Positions 30,258 to 39,203 of a stretch of 64,000 nt of DNA are shown here, in pieces. The position numbers and the translations under genes were made by a program. The notes below the pieces were generated by a model. It searched no databases. It saw only the letters and a list, made by a program, of their open reading frames with translations, and was not told where the DNA came from. Source of the DNA: Nocardioides pinisoli (lineage in GTDB: Bacteria > Actinomycetota > Actinomycetes > Propionibacteriales > Nocardioidaceae); NCBI RefSeq assembly GCF_024199985.1, contig NZ_JANARS010000002.1:372001-436000 (forward strand), in the 5' to 3' direction. Each line of letters starts with the position of its first letter. The first letter of the stretch is position 1.

Positions 30258-31431
30258 GCGCGGGACCGAGCCCGACCAGGTGGCGTACGACGACGACCCC
30301 CAGGACGACTACGCCTACGTGCCGGGCGGCAGGCGGCGCAAGGGCCGCGGCCTCAAGGGCTGCGTCGCCGTCCTCGTCGCGCTCGTCGTCCTCCTCGGCG
30401 GCTTCTACGTCGCGCTGACCCAGGGCGTCTCGTGGGTCGCCGACCAGTTCCAGGGGCCCGACGACTACCCCGGCCCGGGCACGGGCTCGGTCGAGTTCAC
30501 CGTCAACGAGGGCGACACGACCGCGCAGATCGGTCGCAACCTCAAGGCCGAGGGCGTCACCAAGTCGGTCCAGGCGTTCATCGACGCCGCAGCCGGTGAG
30601 CCCGACGCGGCCGGCATCCAGGTCGGCGCCTACGAGCTCCAGAAGGAGATGAAGGCCGCCGACGCCCTCGAGGTGCTCATCGACCCCGACAACCTCATCG
30701 GCTTCCCGACGGTCACGATCCCCGAGGGCCTGCGGGTCACCGAGATCGTCTCGACGCTCGCGCAGAACACCGACTTCCCCGAGCAGGCGTGGAACCGCGC
30801 GCTGCAGCAGCCGGATCGCCTCGGGCTGCCCGACTACGCCGAGGGCAACGCCGAGGGCTACCTGTTCCCGGCGACCTACGAGATCAAGCCGGGCATGAAG
30901 CCGCCGCGGATCCTCAAGATGATGGTCGACCGCTGGCGCGAGGCCGCCGACGCCGCAGGGCTGGAGGAGCGGGCCGCCGAGCTGGGCAAGACGCCCGGCG
31001 AGCTGATGATCATCGCCTCACTCATCGAGGCCGAGGGTCGTGGCGACGACATGCCGAAGATCTCCCGTGTGATCTACAACCGCCTCGACGGTCCCGGCGA
31101 CAAGGGCGGCACCAACGGCACGCTCGGCATCGACGCCTCCATCGCCTACGGGCTCGGGCTCTCGCCCGGCTCGACCGAGCTGACGCCCGAGCAGCTGGCG
31201 GAGGACACCCCCTACAACACGCGCCTCAACGCCGGTCTTCCGCCGACGCCCATCGAGGCGCCGGGTGACGAGGCCATCGAGGCGGCGGCCAACCCGGCCG
31301 ACGGCCCCTGGTACTACTACGTCACGGTCGACCTCGAGACGGGCGAGACCAAGTTCTACGAGGACTACGAGGACTTCCTGGTGGGCCGCGACGAGTACAA
31401 GGCCTACTGCGAGACCTCCGAACGGTGCTGA
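30250..31431 (+). CDS. mltG: Endolytic murein transglycosylase MltG
   Basis: MltG cuts nascent peptidoglycan strands at the membrane. The 393-residue protein has a cytoplasmic N-terminus of about 38 residues, one membrane helix ([20 protein letters not shown]), a LysM-like subdomain ([19 protein letters not shown]) and the YceG catalytic domain. The conserved Glu lies in [10 protein letters not shown] and the other signatures are [12 protein letters not shown] and [15 protein letters not shown]. Typical length for actinobacterial members. aroE starts 7 bases before its end. Confidence 0.95.
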   Translation: MTERGTEPDQVAYDDDPQDDYAYVPGGRRRKGRGLKGCVAVLVALVVLLGGFYVALTQGVSWVADQFQGPDDYPGPGTGSVEFTVNEGDTTAQIGRNLKAEGVTKSVQAFIDAAAGEPDAAGIQVGAYELQKEMKAADALEVLIDPDNLIGFPTVTIPEGLRVTEIVSTLAQNTDFPEQAWNRALQQPDRLGLPDYAEGNAEGYLFPATYEIKPGMKPPRILKMMVDRWREAADAAGLEERAAELGKTPGELMIIASLIEAEGRGDDMPKISRVIYNRLDGPGDKGGTNGTLGIDASIAYGLGLSPGSTELTPEQLAEDTPYNTRLNAGLPPTPIEAPGDEAIEAAANPADGPWYYYVTVDLETGETKFYEDYEDFLVGRDEYKAYCETSERC

Positions 31432-32252
31432 CCCGGCGCTGCGGCGTGCTGGGCGACCCGATCGCCCACTCGCTGTCGCCGGTGCTGCACCGGGCGGCCT
31501 ACGCCGAGCTCGGGCTCGACTGGACCTACGACGCCCACCGGGTCGCCTCCGGTGGGCTCGGGTCCTTCCTCGACGGGCTCGGCGAGGAGTGGCGCGGGCT
31601 GTCGCTGACGATGCCCCTCAAGCGCGAGGCGCTGCCGCTGGTCGACCGGCTCAGCGACCGCGCGCGCCTCGCCGGCGCGGTCAACACCGTGGTCCTCGAG
31701 GACGACGGCACCCGCTCCGGTGACAACACCGACCTGCCCGGCGCGGTCGCGGCGATCCGGGAGCGTACGACGACCCCGCTGGCGTCGGCGGCGATCCTCG
31801 GCGGCGGTGCGACGGCCACCTCGATCGGGCTGGCGCTCGCGGACCTCGGGGTCACGTCGATCGAGCTGCTCGTGCGCGACGAGGCCCGGGCGGCCGAGAC
31901 CCTCGCCGCCCTCCGGGCGCACCCGGCCGCGCCGGAGGTCAGCACCCGGTCGCTGGCGACCGCCGGCTCCACCGTCGACGTCGTGGTCTCCACCGTCCCG
32001 GCCGCCGCCCAGACCCCCGAGCTGGTCGAGCGCCTCGCCGGGGTGCCGGTGGTCTTCGAGGCCCTCTACGACCCGTGGCCGACCCCGCTCGCGGCGGCTG
32101 CCCGCGACAGCGGACGCGCGCTCGTGGGCGGGCTCGACCTCCTCGTCCACCAGGCCGCCCTGCAGGTCGGGCTCTTCACCGGCCGGCCGGCTCCGCTCGC
32201 CACGATGCGAGATGCAGGCGAACGCGCCCTCGCGGCGCGTCGTGCCGGTTGA
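31425..32252 (+). CDS. aroE: Shikimate dehydrogenase
   Basis: AroE reduces 3-dehydroshikimate to shikimate with NADPH. The 275-residue protein shows the shikimate-binding GDPIAHSLSPVLHRAAY near the N-terminus and the catalytic Lys segment SLTMPLKREALPLVDR. It also has AGAVNTVV, the nucleotide-binding loop ILGGGATATSIGLAL, and a C-terminal GLDLLVHQAALQVGLFTG. The GTG start overlaps the mltG end. First of the five shikimate-pathway genes, separated from aroC by a prepilin peptidase gene. Confidence 0.95.
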   Translation: MLTRRCGVLGDPIAHSLSPVLHRAAYAELGLDWTYDAHRVASGGLGSFLDGLGEEWRGLSLTMPLKREALPLVDRLSDRARLAGAVNTVVLEDDGTRSGDNTDLPGAVAAIRERTTTPLASAAILGGGATATSIGLALADLGVTSIELLVRDEARAAETLAALRAHPAAPEVSTRSLATAGSTVDVVVSTVPAAAQTPELVERLAGVPVVFEALYDPWPTPLAAAARDSGRALVGGLDLLVHQAALQVGLFTGRPAPLATMRDAGERALAARRAG

Positions 32253-32254
32253 AT
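32249..32254 (+). promoter_or_regulatory. -10 box of the prepilin peptidase gene (TTGAAT)
   Basis: TTGAAT overlaps the aroE stop and lies 6 bases before the GTG at 32261; it helps fix that start. Confidence 0.4.
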
Positions 32255-32260
32255 GTCCCC

Positions 32261-32995
32261 GTGACCGACACCGTGCTCGCCGCGCTCGTCGCGGCGCTCC
32301 TCGCCGGGATCGGCGGGCTGCTGGTGCCGCGACTGGTCGCCCGCGTGCCCGAGCCCGCGCCCAGGCAGACGGGGGAGGGGGACGCCGACGCCGACGAGCC
32401 GCCCAAGATGCTCTACGCCGACATCGCGGCCCGACCGGGGCTCGCGTGGCGCAGCGCGCTGCTGTCGGCCGGCGCCGGCGCCCTGCTCGGTGCCGCCACC
32501 GGGCTCGACTGGCCGCTGCTGTGGCTCGTGCCCCTGACCCCGGTCGCGGTCGCCCTGTCGGTGATCGACTGGCACACCCGGCTGCTGCCCCGCGTCATCG
32601 TCGTACCGGCCACGCTCGCGGCGATCGTCGTGGTCGCGGTGGTGGGGCTGGCGACCGGCGAGCGGGACGCGCTCGTGCGCGCCCTCGTCGCGATGGTGGT
32701 CGCGCGCTCGTTCTTCTGGGTGCTCTGGTTCGTGCGGTCGGCCGGCATGGGGTTCGGCGACGTGCGCCTGGCGGCGCCGGTGGGCCTGGTGCTCGGCTGG
32801 ACCGGCTGGGGTGCGCTGGCGATCGGGCTGTGGTCGAGCTTCATGCTCTTCGTCCTGCCGGCGCTCGTGGTGCTGGTGGCACGCCGCGACCGCAGCCTGC
32901 TGAAGAGGTCGTTCCCCTTCGGCCCCTTCATGGTCGCCGGGGCGCTGGCGGGTCTCGTCTGGGGGACCGCGCTCGCTGGGCGGCTGTGGGGCTGA
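32261..32995 (+). CDS. A24-family prepilin peptidase
   Basis: A polytopic membrane aspartate protease that cleaves type IV pilin-like leaders. The 244 residues hold about seven helices. The two catalytic Asp motifs are SVIDWHTRLLP (about 97-107) and GMGFGDVRLAA (about 163-173). The Cys-containing cytoplasmic methyltransferase domain is missing, as is common in actinobacterial forms. The GTG is chosen from the TTGAAT box and because the longer frame runs back inside aroE. In actinobacteria this gene often lies between aroE and aroC; any pilin (tad/flp) genes are elsewhere. Confidence 0.9.
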   Translation: MTDTVLAALVAALLAGIGGLLVPRLVARVPEPAPRQTGEGDADADEPPKMLYADIAARPGLAWRSALLSAGAGALLGAATGLDWPLLWLVPLTPVAVALSVIDWHTRLLPRVIVVPATLAAIVVVAVVGLATGERDALVRALVAMVVARSFFWVLWFVRSAGMGFGDVRLAAPVGLVLGWTGWGALAIGLWSSFMLFVLPALVVLVARRDRSLLKRSFPFGPFMVAGALAGLVWGTALAGRLWG

Positions 32996-33001
32996 GACAC
33001 T
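32996..33001 (+). promoter_or_regulatory. Possible -10 box of aroC (GACACT)
   Basis: GACACT with 6 bases to the ATG of aroC. It departs from TANNNT, so support is weak. Confidence 0.3.
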
Positions 33002-33007
33002 TCACCC

Positions 33008-34186
33008 ATGCTCCGATGGCTCACAGCAGGCGAGTCCCACGGTCCCTCGCTGGTGGCGATCCTCGAGGGGCTGCCCGCCCACGTCCGCGTCACCACCGAC
33101 GACCTCGCCGACTCGCTGGCGCGACGCCGGCTCGGCTACGGCCGGGGCGCACGGATGAAGTTCGAGCAGGACCAGGTCCGCGTGCTCGGCGGCGTGCGCC
33201 ACGGTGAGACCCAGGGCGGCCCGGTCGCCATCGAGGTCGGCAACACCGAGTGGCCGAAGTGGGAGAAGGTCATGTCGGCCGATCCCGTCGACCCCGTGGA
33301 GCTCGAGGCGCTGGCGCGCAACGCCCCGCTCACGCGGCCGCGTCCCGGTCACGCCGACCTCGTCGGCATGCAGAAGTACGCCTTCGACGAGGCCCGCCCC
33401 ATCCTCGAGCGCGCGTCCGCCCGCGAGACCGCAGCGCGCGTGGCGCTGGGCCGGGTGGCGTCCAACTTCCTCGAGCAGGCCGTCGGCGCCCGCATCGTGT
33501 CGCACGTCGTGTCGCTCGGCGGGGTGAAGGCGCCCGCCGGCTCGGTGCCCGGCCCCGACGACGTCGAGCGGCTCGACGCCGACGAGGTGCGCTGCCTCGA
33601 CCCCGAGGCGAGTGCCGCGATGGTCGCCCGCATCGACCAGGCGCACAAGGACGGCGACACCCTCGGCGGCGTCGTCGAGGTGGTCGTCCACGGCCTCCCG
33701 CCGGGCCTCGGCTCGCACGTGCACTGGGACCGCCGGCTCGACGCCCGGCTCGCCGGTGCGCTCATGGGCATCCAGGCGATCAAGGGCGTCGAGGTCGGCG
33801 ACGGCTTCGAGCTCGCCGACACGCCGGGCTCGCAGGCGCACGACGAGATCGTGACGACCGACGAGGGGCTGCGACGCACGTCCGGCCGCTCCGGCGGCAC
33901 CGAGGGCGGCATGTCGACCGGCGAGGTCCTGCGCGTGCGCGCTGCGATGAAGCCCATCGCCACCGTGCCGAAGGCGCTGCGCACCGTCGACGTGGCGACC
34001 GGTGAGGCCGCCGTCGCCCACCACCAGCGCTCCGACGTGTGCGCCGTGCCCGCGGCCGGCATCGTCGCCGAGGCGATGGTCGCGCTCGTGCTGGCGGACG
34101 CCGTGGTCGAGAAGTTCGGTGGGGACTCCGTGCAGGAGACGCGCCGCAACGCCGAGTCCTACCTCGACACCCTGAGGTATCGCTGA
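33008..34186 (+). CDS. aroC: Chorismate synthase
   Basis: AroC converts EPSP to chorismate using reduced FMN as catalyst. The 392-residue protein has the classic signatures [19 protein letters not shown] (N-terminus, FMN site), [19 protein letters not shown] and [19 protein letters not shown], plus [17 protein letters not shown] near the end. Length matches other actinobacterial enzymes. The TGA shares its last base with the aroK ATG. Part of aroC-aroK-aroB-aroQ, all overlapping. Confidence 0.97.
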   Translation: MLRWLTAGESHGPSLVAILEGLPAHVRVTTDDLADSLARRRLGYGRGARMKFEQDQVRVLGGVRHGETQGGPVAIEVGNTEWPKWEKVMSADPVDPVELEALARNAPLTRPRPGHADLVGMQKYAFDEARPILERASARETAARVALGRVASNFLEQAVGARIVSHVVSLGGVKAPAGSVPGPDDVERLDADEVRCLDPEASAAMVARIDQAHKDGDTLGGVVEVVVHGLPPGLGSHVHWDRRLDARLAGALMGIQAIKGVEVGDGFELADTPGSQAHDEIVTTDEGLRRTSGRSGGTEGGMSTGEVLRVRAAMKPIATVPKALRTVDVATGEAAVAHHQRSDVCAVPAAGIVAEAMVALVLADAVVEKFGGDSVQETRRNAESYLDTLRYR

Positions 34187-34686
34187 TGTCCCCTCGTGTC
34201 GTCCTCGTCGGCCCCATGGGGGCCGGCAAGACGACGGTCGCCGGCCTGCTCGGCGACGCCTGGGGCCTGCCCGTCCGCGACACCGACGCCGACATCGAGG
34301 CGACCACAGGGCGTGAGATCTCCGACATCTTCGTGGAGTCGGGCGAGGACCACTTCCGCGACCTCGAGGCCGCCGCGGTCGCCGCGGCCCTCGCGGAGCA
34401 CGACGGGGTCCTGGCGCTGGGTGGCGGTGCCGTCCTGCGGCCCGAGACCCGTGACCTGCTGGCCGGTCTGCCGGTGGTGTTCCTCCGGGTCGGCCTGTCC
34501 GACGCGGTGAAGCGGGTCGGTCTCGGGGTGGGGCGCCCGCTCCTGCTCGGCAACGTGCGCGCGCGCATCAAGGCGCTGCTCGACGAGCGCACCCCGATCT
34601 ACGAGTCCGTGGCCGCCCACACCGTCGACACCGACGGCCGCACCGCCGACGAGGTGGCAGCCGAGGTCCGGGAGGTGCTCGGATGA
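34186..34686 (+). CDS. aroK: Shikimate kinase
   Basis: AroK phosphorylates shikimate at the 3-hydroxyl. The 166-residue P-loop kinase has Walker A GPMGAGKTTV (about 9-18), the shikimate-binding DTDADIEATTGREISDIF and GGGAVLRPETRDLL, and the lid around GRPLLLGNVRARI. The ATG overlaps the aroC stop and its own end overlaps the aroB ATG (ATGA), so the three genes are coupled. Confidence 0.96.
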   Translation: MSPRVVLVGPMGAGKTTVAGLLGDAWGLPVRDTDADIEATTGREISDIFVESGEDHFRDLEAAAVAAALAEHDGVLALGGGAVLRPETRDLLAGLPVVFLRVGLSDAVKRVGLGVGRPLLLGNVRARIKALLDERTPIYESVAAHTVDTDGRTADEVAAEVREVLG

Positions 34687-35885
34687 CCAAGCGCCAGACC
34701 CGCGAGCAGCACCAGCGCACCCAGCAGCGGCAGCGCTCGGAGCAGCATCCCGCCGAGCAGCCCGCCGTCGTCACCACCGTGGAGGCCACCGGCGACACCG
34801 TCCTCCACGTGGGCGGTGCCTCGCCCTACGACGTCGTCGTGGGCCACCGCCTGGCCGGGCGCCTGCCCGGCGTGCTCGGACCGTCGGTCGAGCGGGTCGC
34901 GGTGCTCTACGCCGGCACGCTCGGGGCGCTCGCCGACCCGGTGGTCGACGCACTGGTCGAGCACTACGACGTCCTCGCGCTCGGGCTGCCCGACGGCGAG
35001 CGGGCCAAGGCCGCGCCCGTCGCGGCCGACTGCTGGGAGGCGCTGGGCGAGGCCGGCTTCACCCGCTCCGACGCGGTCGTGACCATCGGCGGGGGAGCGA
35101 CCACCGACCTGGGCGGCTTCGTGGCCGCCACCTGGCTGCGCGGCGTACGGGTCGTCCACCTGCCCACGACGCTGCTGGCGATGGTCGACGCCGCGGTCGG
35201 CGGCAAGACCGGCATCAACACCGGCGCCGGAAAGAACCTCGTCGGCTCCTTCCACGAGCCCGCCGGCGTGCTGTGCGACCTGGCCCTGCTGGAGACGCTC
35301 CCGCACGAGGAGCTGGTCGCCGGGCTGGGCGAGGTCGTCAAGTGCGGCTTCATCGCCGATCCCGCCATCCTCGACGTCGTCGAGCGCACCGACCCGGCCG
35401 CGCTCACCTGGGACTCCGCCGAGCTGCGCGAGCTCGTCGAGCGGGCGATCCGGGTCAAGGTCGAGGTCGTCGTCGACGACCTCAAGGAGACCGGCGGCGC
35501 CGACGGGCACCCGGGCCGCGAGGTCCTCAACTACGGCCACACCCTCGCCCACGCGATCGAGCGCACCAGTGACTACGCCGTCCGGCACGGCGAGGCCGTC
35601 GCGATCGGCTGCGTCTACGTCGCCGAGCTGGCCGCACTCGCCGGCTCGCTCGACCCCGAGCTGGTCGAGCGCCACCGTGCGGCGTTCGCGCGCGTCGGGC
35701 TGCCGACGACCTACGACGCTGCGCCCTTCGACGAGCTCCACGCCGCGATGAAGGTCGACAAGAAGGCACGCGGCTCGCAGCTGCGCTTCGTCGTGCTCGA
35801 CGACCTCGCCGCGCCGCGGATCCTCGCCGCGCCCGACGAGGACGACCTGCGAGCGGCCTACGCCGCGATCGGAGGCACGTCGTGA
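34683..35885 (+). CDS. aroB: 3-dehydroquinate synthase
   Basis: AroB cyclises DAHP to 3-dehydroquinate, using NAD and a divalent metal. The 400-residue protein carries GGGATTDLGGFVAATWLRG, HLPTTLLAMVDAAVGGKTGI, the metal-binding Glu and His in LGEVVKCGFI and LNYGHTLAHAIE, and a final HGEAVAIGC. It has an unusual Gln/Arg-rich N-terminal extension of about 35 residues (RQTREQHQRTQQRQRSEQ) before the first conserved strand. I keep the ATG because it overlaps the aroK stop, but a later start cannot be excluded. Confidence 0.95.
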   Translation: MTKRQTREQHQRTQQRQRSEQHPAEQPAVVTTVEATGDTVLHVGGASPYDVVVGHRLAGRLPGVLGPSVERVAVLYAGTLGALADPVVDALVEHYDVLALGLPDGERAKAAPVAADCWEALGEAGFTRSDAVVTIGGGATTDLGGFVAATWLRGVRVVHLPTTLLAMVDAAVGGKTGINTGAGKNLVGSFHEPAGVLCDLALLETLPHEELVAGLGEVVKCGFIADPAILDVVERTDPAALTWDSAELRELVERAIRVKVEVVVDDLKETGGADGHPGREVLNYGHTLAHAIERTSDYAVRHGEAVAIGCVYVAELAALAGSLDPELVERHRAAFARVGLPTTYDAAPFDELHAAMKVDKKARGSQLRFVVLDDLAAPRILAAPDEDDLRAAYAAIGGTS

Positions 35886-36316
35886 AGGTCCTCGTCCTCA
35901 ACGGTCCCAACCTGGGCCGGCTCGGTCGTCGGCAGCCGGAGATCTACGGCTCCACCACCCACGCCGAGCTCGCGCACCTGTGCGTGGAGTGGGGGAGCGC
36001 GCTGGGGCTCGAGGTCGAGGTCCGCCAGACCAACCACGAGGGCGACCTGCTCGACTGGCTCAACGCCGCCGCCGACGACGGCACCCGCGTGGTGCTCAAC
36101 GCCGGTGCCTGGACGCACTACTCCCTCGCCCTCTGGGACGCCTGTGCCCAGCTCACCGCGCCCATGGTGGAGGTGCACATCTCCGACCCCAGGCAGCGCG
36201 CGGAGCAGTTCCGCCACACCTCGGTCGTCGAGCCGCACGCGGTCGCCACGATCGCCGGGCAGGGCATCGACGGCTATCGCCAGGCGCTCGAGGTGCTGGC
36301 CGGCGCCACGCCGTGA
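35882..36316 (+). CDS. aroQ: Type II 3-dehydroquinate dehydratase
   Basis: AroQ dehydrates 3-dehydroquinate to 3-dehydroshikimate. The 144-residue dodecameric-type enzyme shows VLNGPNLGRLGRRQPEIYGS with the catalytic loop Arg/Tyr, then QTNHEGDLLDWLN, VLNAGAWTHYSLALWDA and the His in VVEPHAVATIAGQGIDGY. GTG start overlapping the aroB stop. It closes the coupled shikimate run, which supplies four steps around shikimate; aroA and the DAHP synthase gene are not in this window. Confidence 0.96.
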   Translation: MKVLVLNGPNLGRLGRRQPEIYGSTTHAELAHLCVEWGSALGLEVEVRQTNHEGDLLDWLNAAADDGTRVVLNAGAWTHYSLALWDACAQLTAPMVEVHISDPRQRAEQFRHTSVVEPHAVATIAGQGIDGYRQALEVLAGATP

Positions 36317-36798
36317 CGTCGTACGCCGGTCAGGGTCGCGCCGCTCTCCTGCTCGCGGGCGTCCTCGGCAGCGTGCACGCCGCCTTCAGCCTCTACTGGG
36401 GCTTCGGCGGCGAGTGGCTGGTCGAGACGCTCGGGCGTCGACTGATCGAGTCCTTCGCGGGCTGGGAGTGGCTGCTCGTCCCCATCGGTCTGGCCAAGCT
36501 CGTCGCCGCGTGGGTGCCGCTGGTCGCCGCCCGCGCGGGCTGGCCCCTGCGACCCCTGTCCCGGGGCGCGTGCTGGCTCGGCGCTGCCGTCCTGCTCCTG
36601 TGGGGCGGGCTCAACACGGCCGTCGGCAACCTGGTCCTGGCCGGCGTGATCGTCCCGGACGGCGGCTACGACCGCCCCGGCATGGTGGGCCACGCCTTCC
36701 TCTGGGACCCGCTCTTCCTGGTCTGGGGCATCGCCCTCGCGCTCGGGCTCGCTCAGTCGCGGGACAGCAGTGCGCGGGTGGCCGGGTCGGCGGGGTAG
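36313..36798 (+). CDS. DUF3995-like four-helix membrane protein
   Basis: 161 residues with four predicted membrane helices (AALLLAGVLGSVHAAFSLYW, LVPIGLAKLVAAWVPLVAA, CWLGAAVLLLWGGLN, FLWDPLFLVWGIALALGL). The ALYWGFGGEW-type segment after helix 1 and the WDPLFLVWG end are DUF3995 hallmarks as I recall them. The GTG overlaps the aroQ stop. Its last 46 bases overlap the converging XRE regulator gene on the other strand. Function unknown. Confidence 0.75.
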   Translation: MTSYAGQGRAALLLAGVLGSVHAAFSLYWGFGGEWLVETLGRRLIESFAGWEWLLVPIGLAKLVAAWVPLVAARAGWPLRPLSRGACWLGAAVLLLWGGLNTAVGNLVLAGVIVPDGGYDRPGMVGHAFLWDPLFLVWGIALALGLAQSRDSSARVAGSAG

Positions 36799-37520
36799 AG
36801 GGCCTCGATCGCCAGCTCGGCCACCGTCACGTCGCCGGGCGTGCCGAAGACGGTCGTGGTCGTGAGGAACGACAGCACGTCCGCGCCTGCGCGCAGCCGC
36901 AGCGTGAGCACGATCCCCGGCGCGGGGTGCGGACCCCGGACCGGGAACTCCGCGAGCAGTGCGGCGAGGCGCGGGTCGTCGGTGGTGTCGTGCTCGTGGC
37001 GGACCCGCGCCATGATCGCCGCGCGCCACTCGTCGAGGTTCGCGATGCGGGGGGCGAGGCCGCGCGGGTCGAGGCTCAGCCGTACGACGTTCACGGGCGG
37101 CTCCAGCAGGTCGGCCGGCACGTCCGCGAGCAGCCGGTAGGCGGCGTCGTTGGCCGTCACGAGGTCCCACCCGCCGTCGATGACGAGCGCCGGATAGGGC
37201 TCGTGCCCGGCGAGGATGAGCTCCAGCGCCTCGTTGACCTCCGCCAGCGCGGGCGCCCCGAGCGGCAGCTCGGACGTGTCGGGGACGAACCCCGCCGCCG
37301 TGAAGAGCCGGCGGCGCTCACGCAAGGGGACGGCCAGCGCCTCGCTGAGCTGCCCGACCATCGTGGGGCTCGGCCGGGCCTTGCCGGTCTCGATGTAGGA
37401 CAGGTGGCGGGTGGAGACGCCGCACTGGTCGGACAGTGCCTGCTGGGACAGGCGCCGGCGCTGTCGCCAGTGCCGCACGAGCGAGCCCACGTCGGTCGGC
37501 GCCGTGACGTCGAGGGTCAT
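36753..37520 (-). CDS. XRE-family regulator with MmyB-like ligand-binding domain
   Basis: 255 residues. The helix-turn-helix lies at about 10-65 (LVRHWRQRRRLSQQALSDQC, VSTRHLSYIETGKARPSP). The rest matches the MmyB-like sensor of the actinobacterial XRE group (EALELILAGHEPYPALVIDG, then WDLVTANDAAYRLLADVPAD, and a C-terminal VLSFLTTTTVFGTPGDVTVA). Start at ATG 37520; upstream frame is rejected. Its 5' end is 13 bases after the stop of a small membrane gene on the same strand, so the two likely form an operon. Ligand and targets unknown. Confidence 0.88.
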   Translation of the reverse strand: MTLDVTAPTDVGSLVRHWRQRRRLSQQALSDQCGVSTRHLSYIETGKARPSPTMVGQLSEALAVPLRERRRLFTAAGFVPDTSELPLGAPALAEVNEALELILAGHEPYPALVIDGGWDLVTANDAAYRLLADVPADLLEPPVNVVRLSLDPRGLAPRIANLDEWRAAIMARVRHEHDTTDDPRLAALLAEFPVRGPHPAPGIVLTLRLRAGADVLSFLTTTTVFGTPGDVTVAELAIEALYPADPATRALLSRD

Positions 37521-37533
37521 GGTGGTCACTGTG

Positions 37534-37959
37534 TCAGCCCTTTCGCACCAGCCACACCTGTCCCGCGGCGAAGACGCCCACGACGACGGCCTGGACGACG
37601 GTCCACACGACGCCGAGCGTGGTGAGCCCGCCGAGGAGCGCGTAGTCGACACTGGCGACGACCCAGACGACGTTGAGCGCGGCCAGCGCGGCGACCCCGC
37701 GTCGCGGGACCGGTCGTCGGGTGGCGAGGACGCCGACTGCGACGGCGACCAGCAGCAGGAACCCGCCCAGGGAGCGGACGAGCGGGTCGGGCGCGCCGAA
37801 CCAGTCGGCGAGCAGCCCGCCGGCGACGGCGTACGCGAGCCCGTTGGCCCCGGTGGTGACGGCGTCGGCGAGGAGAAAGGGACGGGCGACGGGGGCGGGG
37901 ATCCCCCGTCGGCCCGGTGTCGTGGTGGTCGGGGTCCGGGTCGGGTGTGTGGTGGTCAT
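37534..37959 (-). CDS. Small four-helix membrane protein in operon with XRE regulator
   Basis: 141 residues from the ATG at 37959: a Thr/Pro-rich N-terminus (about 1-25) and four membrane helices (FLLADAVTTGANGLAYAVAG, SLGGFLLLVAVAVGVLAT, GVAALAALNVVWVVASVDY, VVWTVVQAVVVGVFAAGQVW). An upstream in-frame ATG at 38010 would add 17 polar residues. Of unknown function; proximity to the XRE gene suggests the regulator controls it. Confidence 0.7.
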   Translation of the reverse strand: MTTTHPTRTPTTTTPGRRGIPAPVARPFLLADAVTTGANGLAYAVAGGLLADWFGAPDPLVRSLGGFLLLVAVAVGVLATRRPVPRRGVAALAALNVVWVVASVDYALLGGLTTLGVVWTVVQAVVVGVFAAGQVWLVRKG

Positions 37960-38048
37960 GGGATCAGGCTGGTCGGGGTCACGCCGAACGGCCATGACGT
38001 GCGAGGTCATGGCCGGTCCGCGTCGGCCGCACGTGCGAGGGTGGCTCC

Positions 38049-38327
38049 ATGGACGCCCCGGTCGAGGTCAGCGCGCTGGCGATCAACGTCGTGGTCCCTC
38101 CCGAGGTGCGGTGGCGCGACACGCGCCGGGAGGAGGAGTTCGAGCTCCAGTCGCTGACGATCAGGCTGCTCCCCGACGGCACGCTCGCGGCCAAGGCCTA
38201 CGGTCGGCCGGTCGTCGGCGGACGCGGCGCCTACGTCTCGTTCCCGGTGCCCGATCGGCCCGAGCTCGCCGCGCTGGTCTCGGCGGCGGCCGACGAGGCG
38301 GCACGCAGGTGGGCGTCGCACGGCTGA
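38049..38327 (+). CDS. Hypothetical protein, 92 residues
   Basis: No family recognised. The sequence has an N-terminal strand (VEVSALAINVVVPPEVRW), a charged RDTRREEEFELQSLTIRLLP, a strand-rich middle and a C-terminal helix (ELAALVSAAADEAARRWASH), consistent with a small alpha/beta domain. It lies alone between the divergent membrane-XRE pair and phzF. A GAGGGT box 6 bases before the ATG may be its promoter. Confidence 0.55.
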   Translation: MDAPVEVSALAINVVVPPEVRWRDTRREEEFELQSLTIRLLPDGTLAAKAYGRPVVGGRGAYVSFPVPDRPELAALVSAAADEAARRWASHG

Positions 38328-38351
38328 CCCCGCACGCGTCCCGGCCTGTGC

Positions 38352-38357
38352 TTGGAT
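38352..38357 (+). promoter_or_regulatory. -10 box of the PhzF-like gene (TTGGAT)
   Basis: TTGGAT with 6 bases to the GTG at 38364. It argues against the TTG at 38352 being the start codon. Confidence 0.45.
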
Positions 38358-38363
38358 CGCCGG

Positions 38364-39203
38364 GTGCTGCCCTTCCGCCAGGTCGATGTCTTCAGCTCCG
38401 AGCCCTGGCTCGGCAACCCGCTCGCCGTCGTGCATGACGCCGACGGGGTCACCGACGAGGAGATGGCCCGCTTCGCACGGTGGACCAACCTGTCCGAGAC
38501 GACGTTCCTGTGTGCACCGACCGACTCGGCCGCCGACTACCGGGTGCGGATCTGGACGACCACCGGCGAGCTGCCCTTCGCGGGCCATCCGACCATCGGC
38601 AGCGCCCACGCCTGGCTCGAGGCCGGGGGAGTGCCGAGCGGCGACGTGGTGGTGCAGGAGTGCGGCGCCGGGCTCGTCGACGTACGCCGCTCGCCGCGGC
38701 TCGGCTTCGCGGCCCCACCGCTGCGCCGATCGGGCGCCGTCGACCCCGACCTGCGGGCCCGCATCGTCCGCGCGCTGGGTGTCACCGACGACGCCGTCGA
38801 GGACATGGCGTGGATCGACAACGGCCCCGGCTGGGTCGGGGTCGACCTCGGCTCGGCGCAGGCGGTCGTCGACGTCGTGCCCGACGTGCCTGCGTTCACC
38901 GACCTGAAGGTGACCGTCCTCGGGCGGTGGGACGCCGGCACCGCCGCGGAGCTCGGCGCCGACGTCGAGGTGCGCGCCTTCTACGCGGACGGGCGGGAGT
39001 TCGGGGAGGACCCCGTCACCGGCAGCGCCAACGCCGGCCTCGCGCAGTGGCTGATCGGCACCGGCGCGCTGCCGTCGACCTACACCTCGCGCCAGGGCAG
39101 CGTCATCGGCCGCGACGGACGAGTCCACCTCGAGGCCGTCGGCGACCGGGTGTGGGTCTCCGGGGACGCGGTCACCCGGATCGTGGGCGAGGTCGACCTC
39201 TAG
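38364..39203 (+). CDS. PhzF-family isomerase/epimerase-like protein
   Basis: 279 residues with the two-lobed PhzF/DapF-like fold. Hallmarks are VLPFRQVDVFSSEPWLGNPL at the N-terminus, ARWTNLSETTFL with the conserved Glu, IWTTTGELPFAGHPTIGSAH and the C-terminal EDPVTGSANAGLAQWL. Members isomerise small metabolites, and PhzF itself acts in phenazine synthesis; no phenazine genes are nearby, so the substrate is unknown. GTG start from the TTGGAT box. Its end overlaps the converging GNAT gene by 4 bases. Confidence 0.88.
   Translation: MLPFRQVDVFSSEPWLGNPLAVVHDADGVTDEEMARFARWTNLSETTFLCAPTDSAADYRVRIWTTTGELPFAGHPTIGSAHAWLEAGGVPSGDVVVQECGAGLVDVRRSPRLGFAAPPLRRSGAVDPDLRARIVRALGVTDDAVEDMAWIDNGPGWVGVDLGSAQAVVDVVPDVPAFTDLKVTVLGRWDAGTAAELGADVEVRAFYADGREFGEDPVTGSANAGLAQWLIGTGALPSTYTSRQGSVIGRDGRVHLEAVGDRVWVSGDAVTRIVGEVDL

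Noticed and set aside
36105..37625. 506-codon plus-strand frame over aroQ, DUF3995 and the XRE gene
   Set aside because: It is out of frame with aroQ and DUF3995 and antisense to the XRE regulator; its product is Arg/Gly/Pro-rich without domains.
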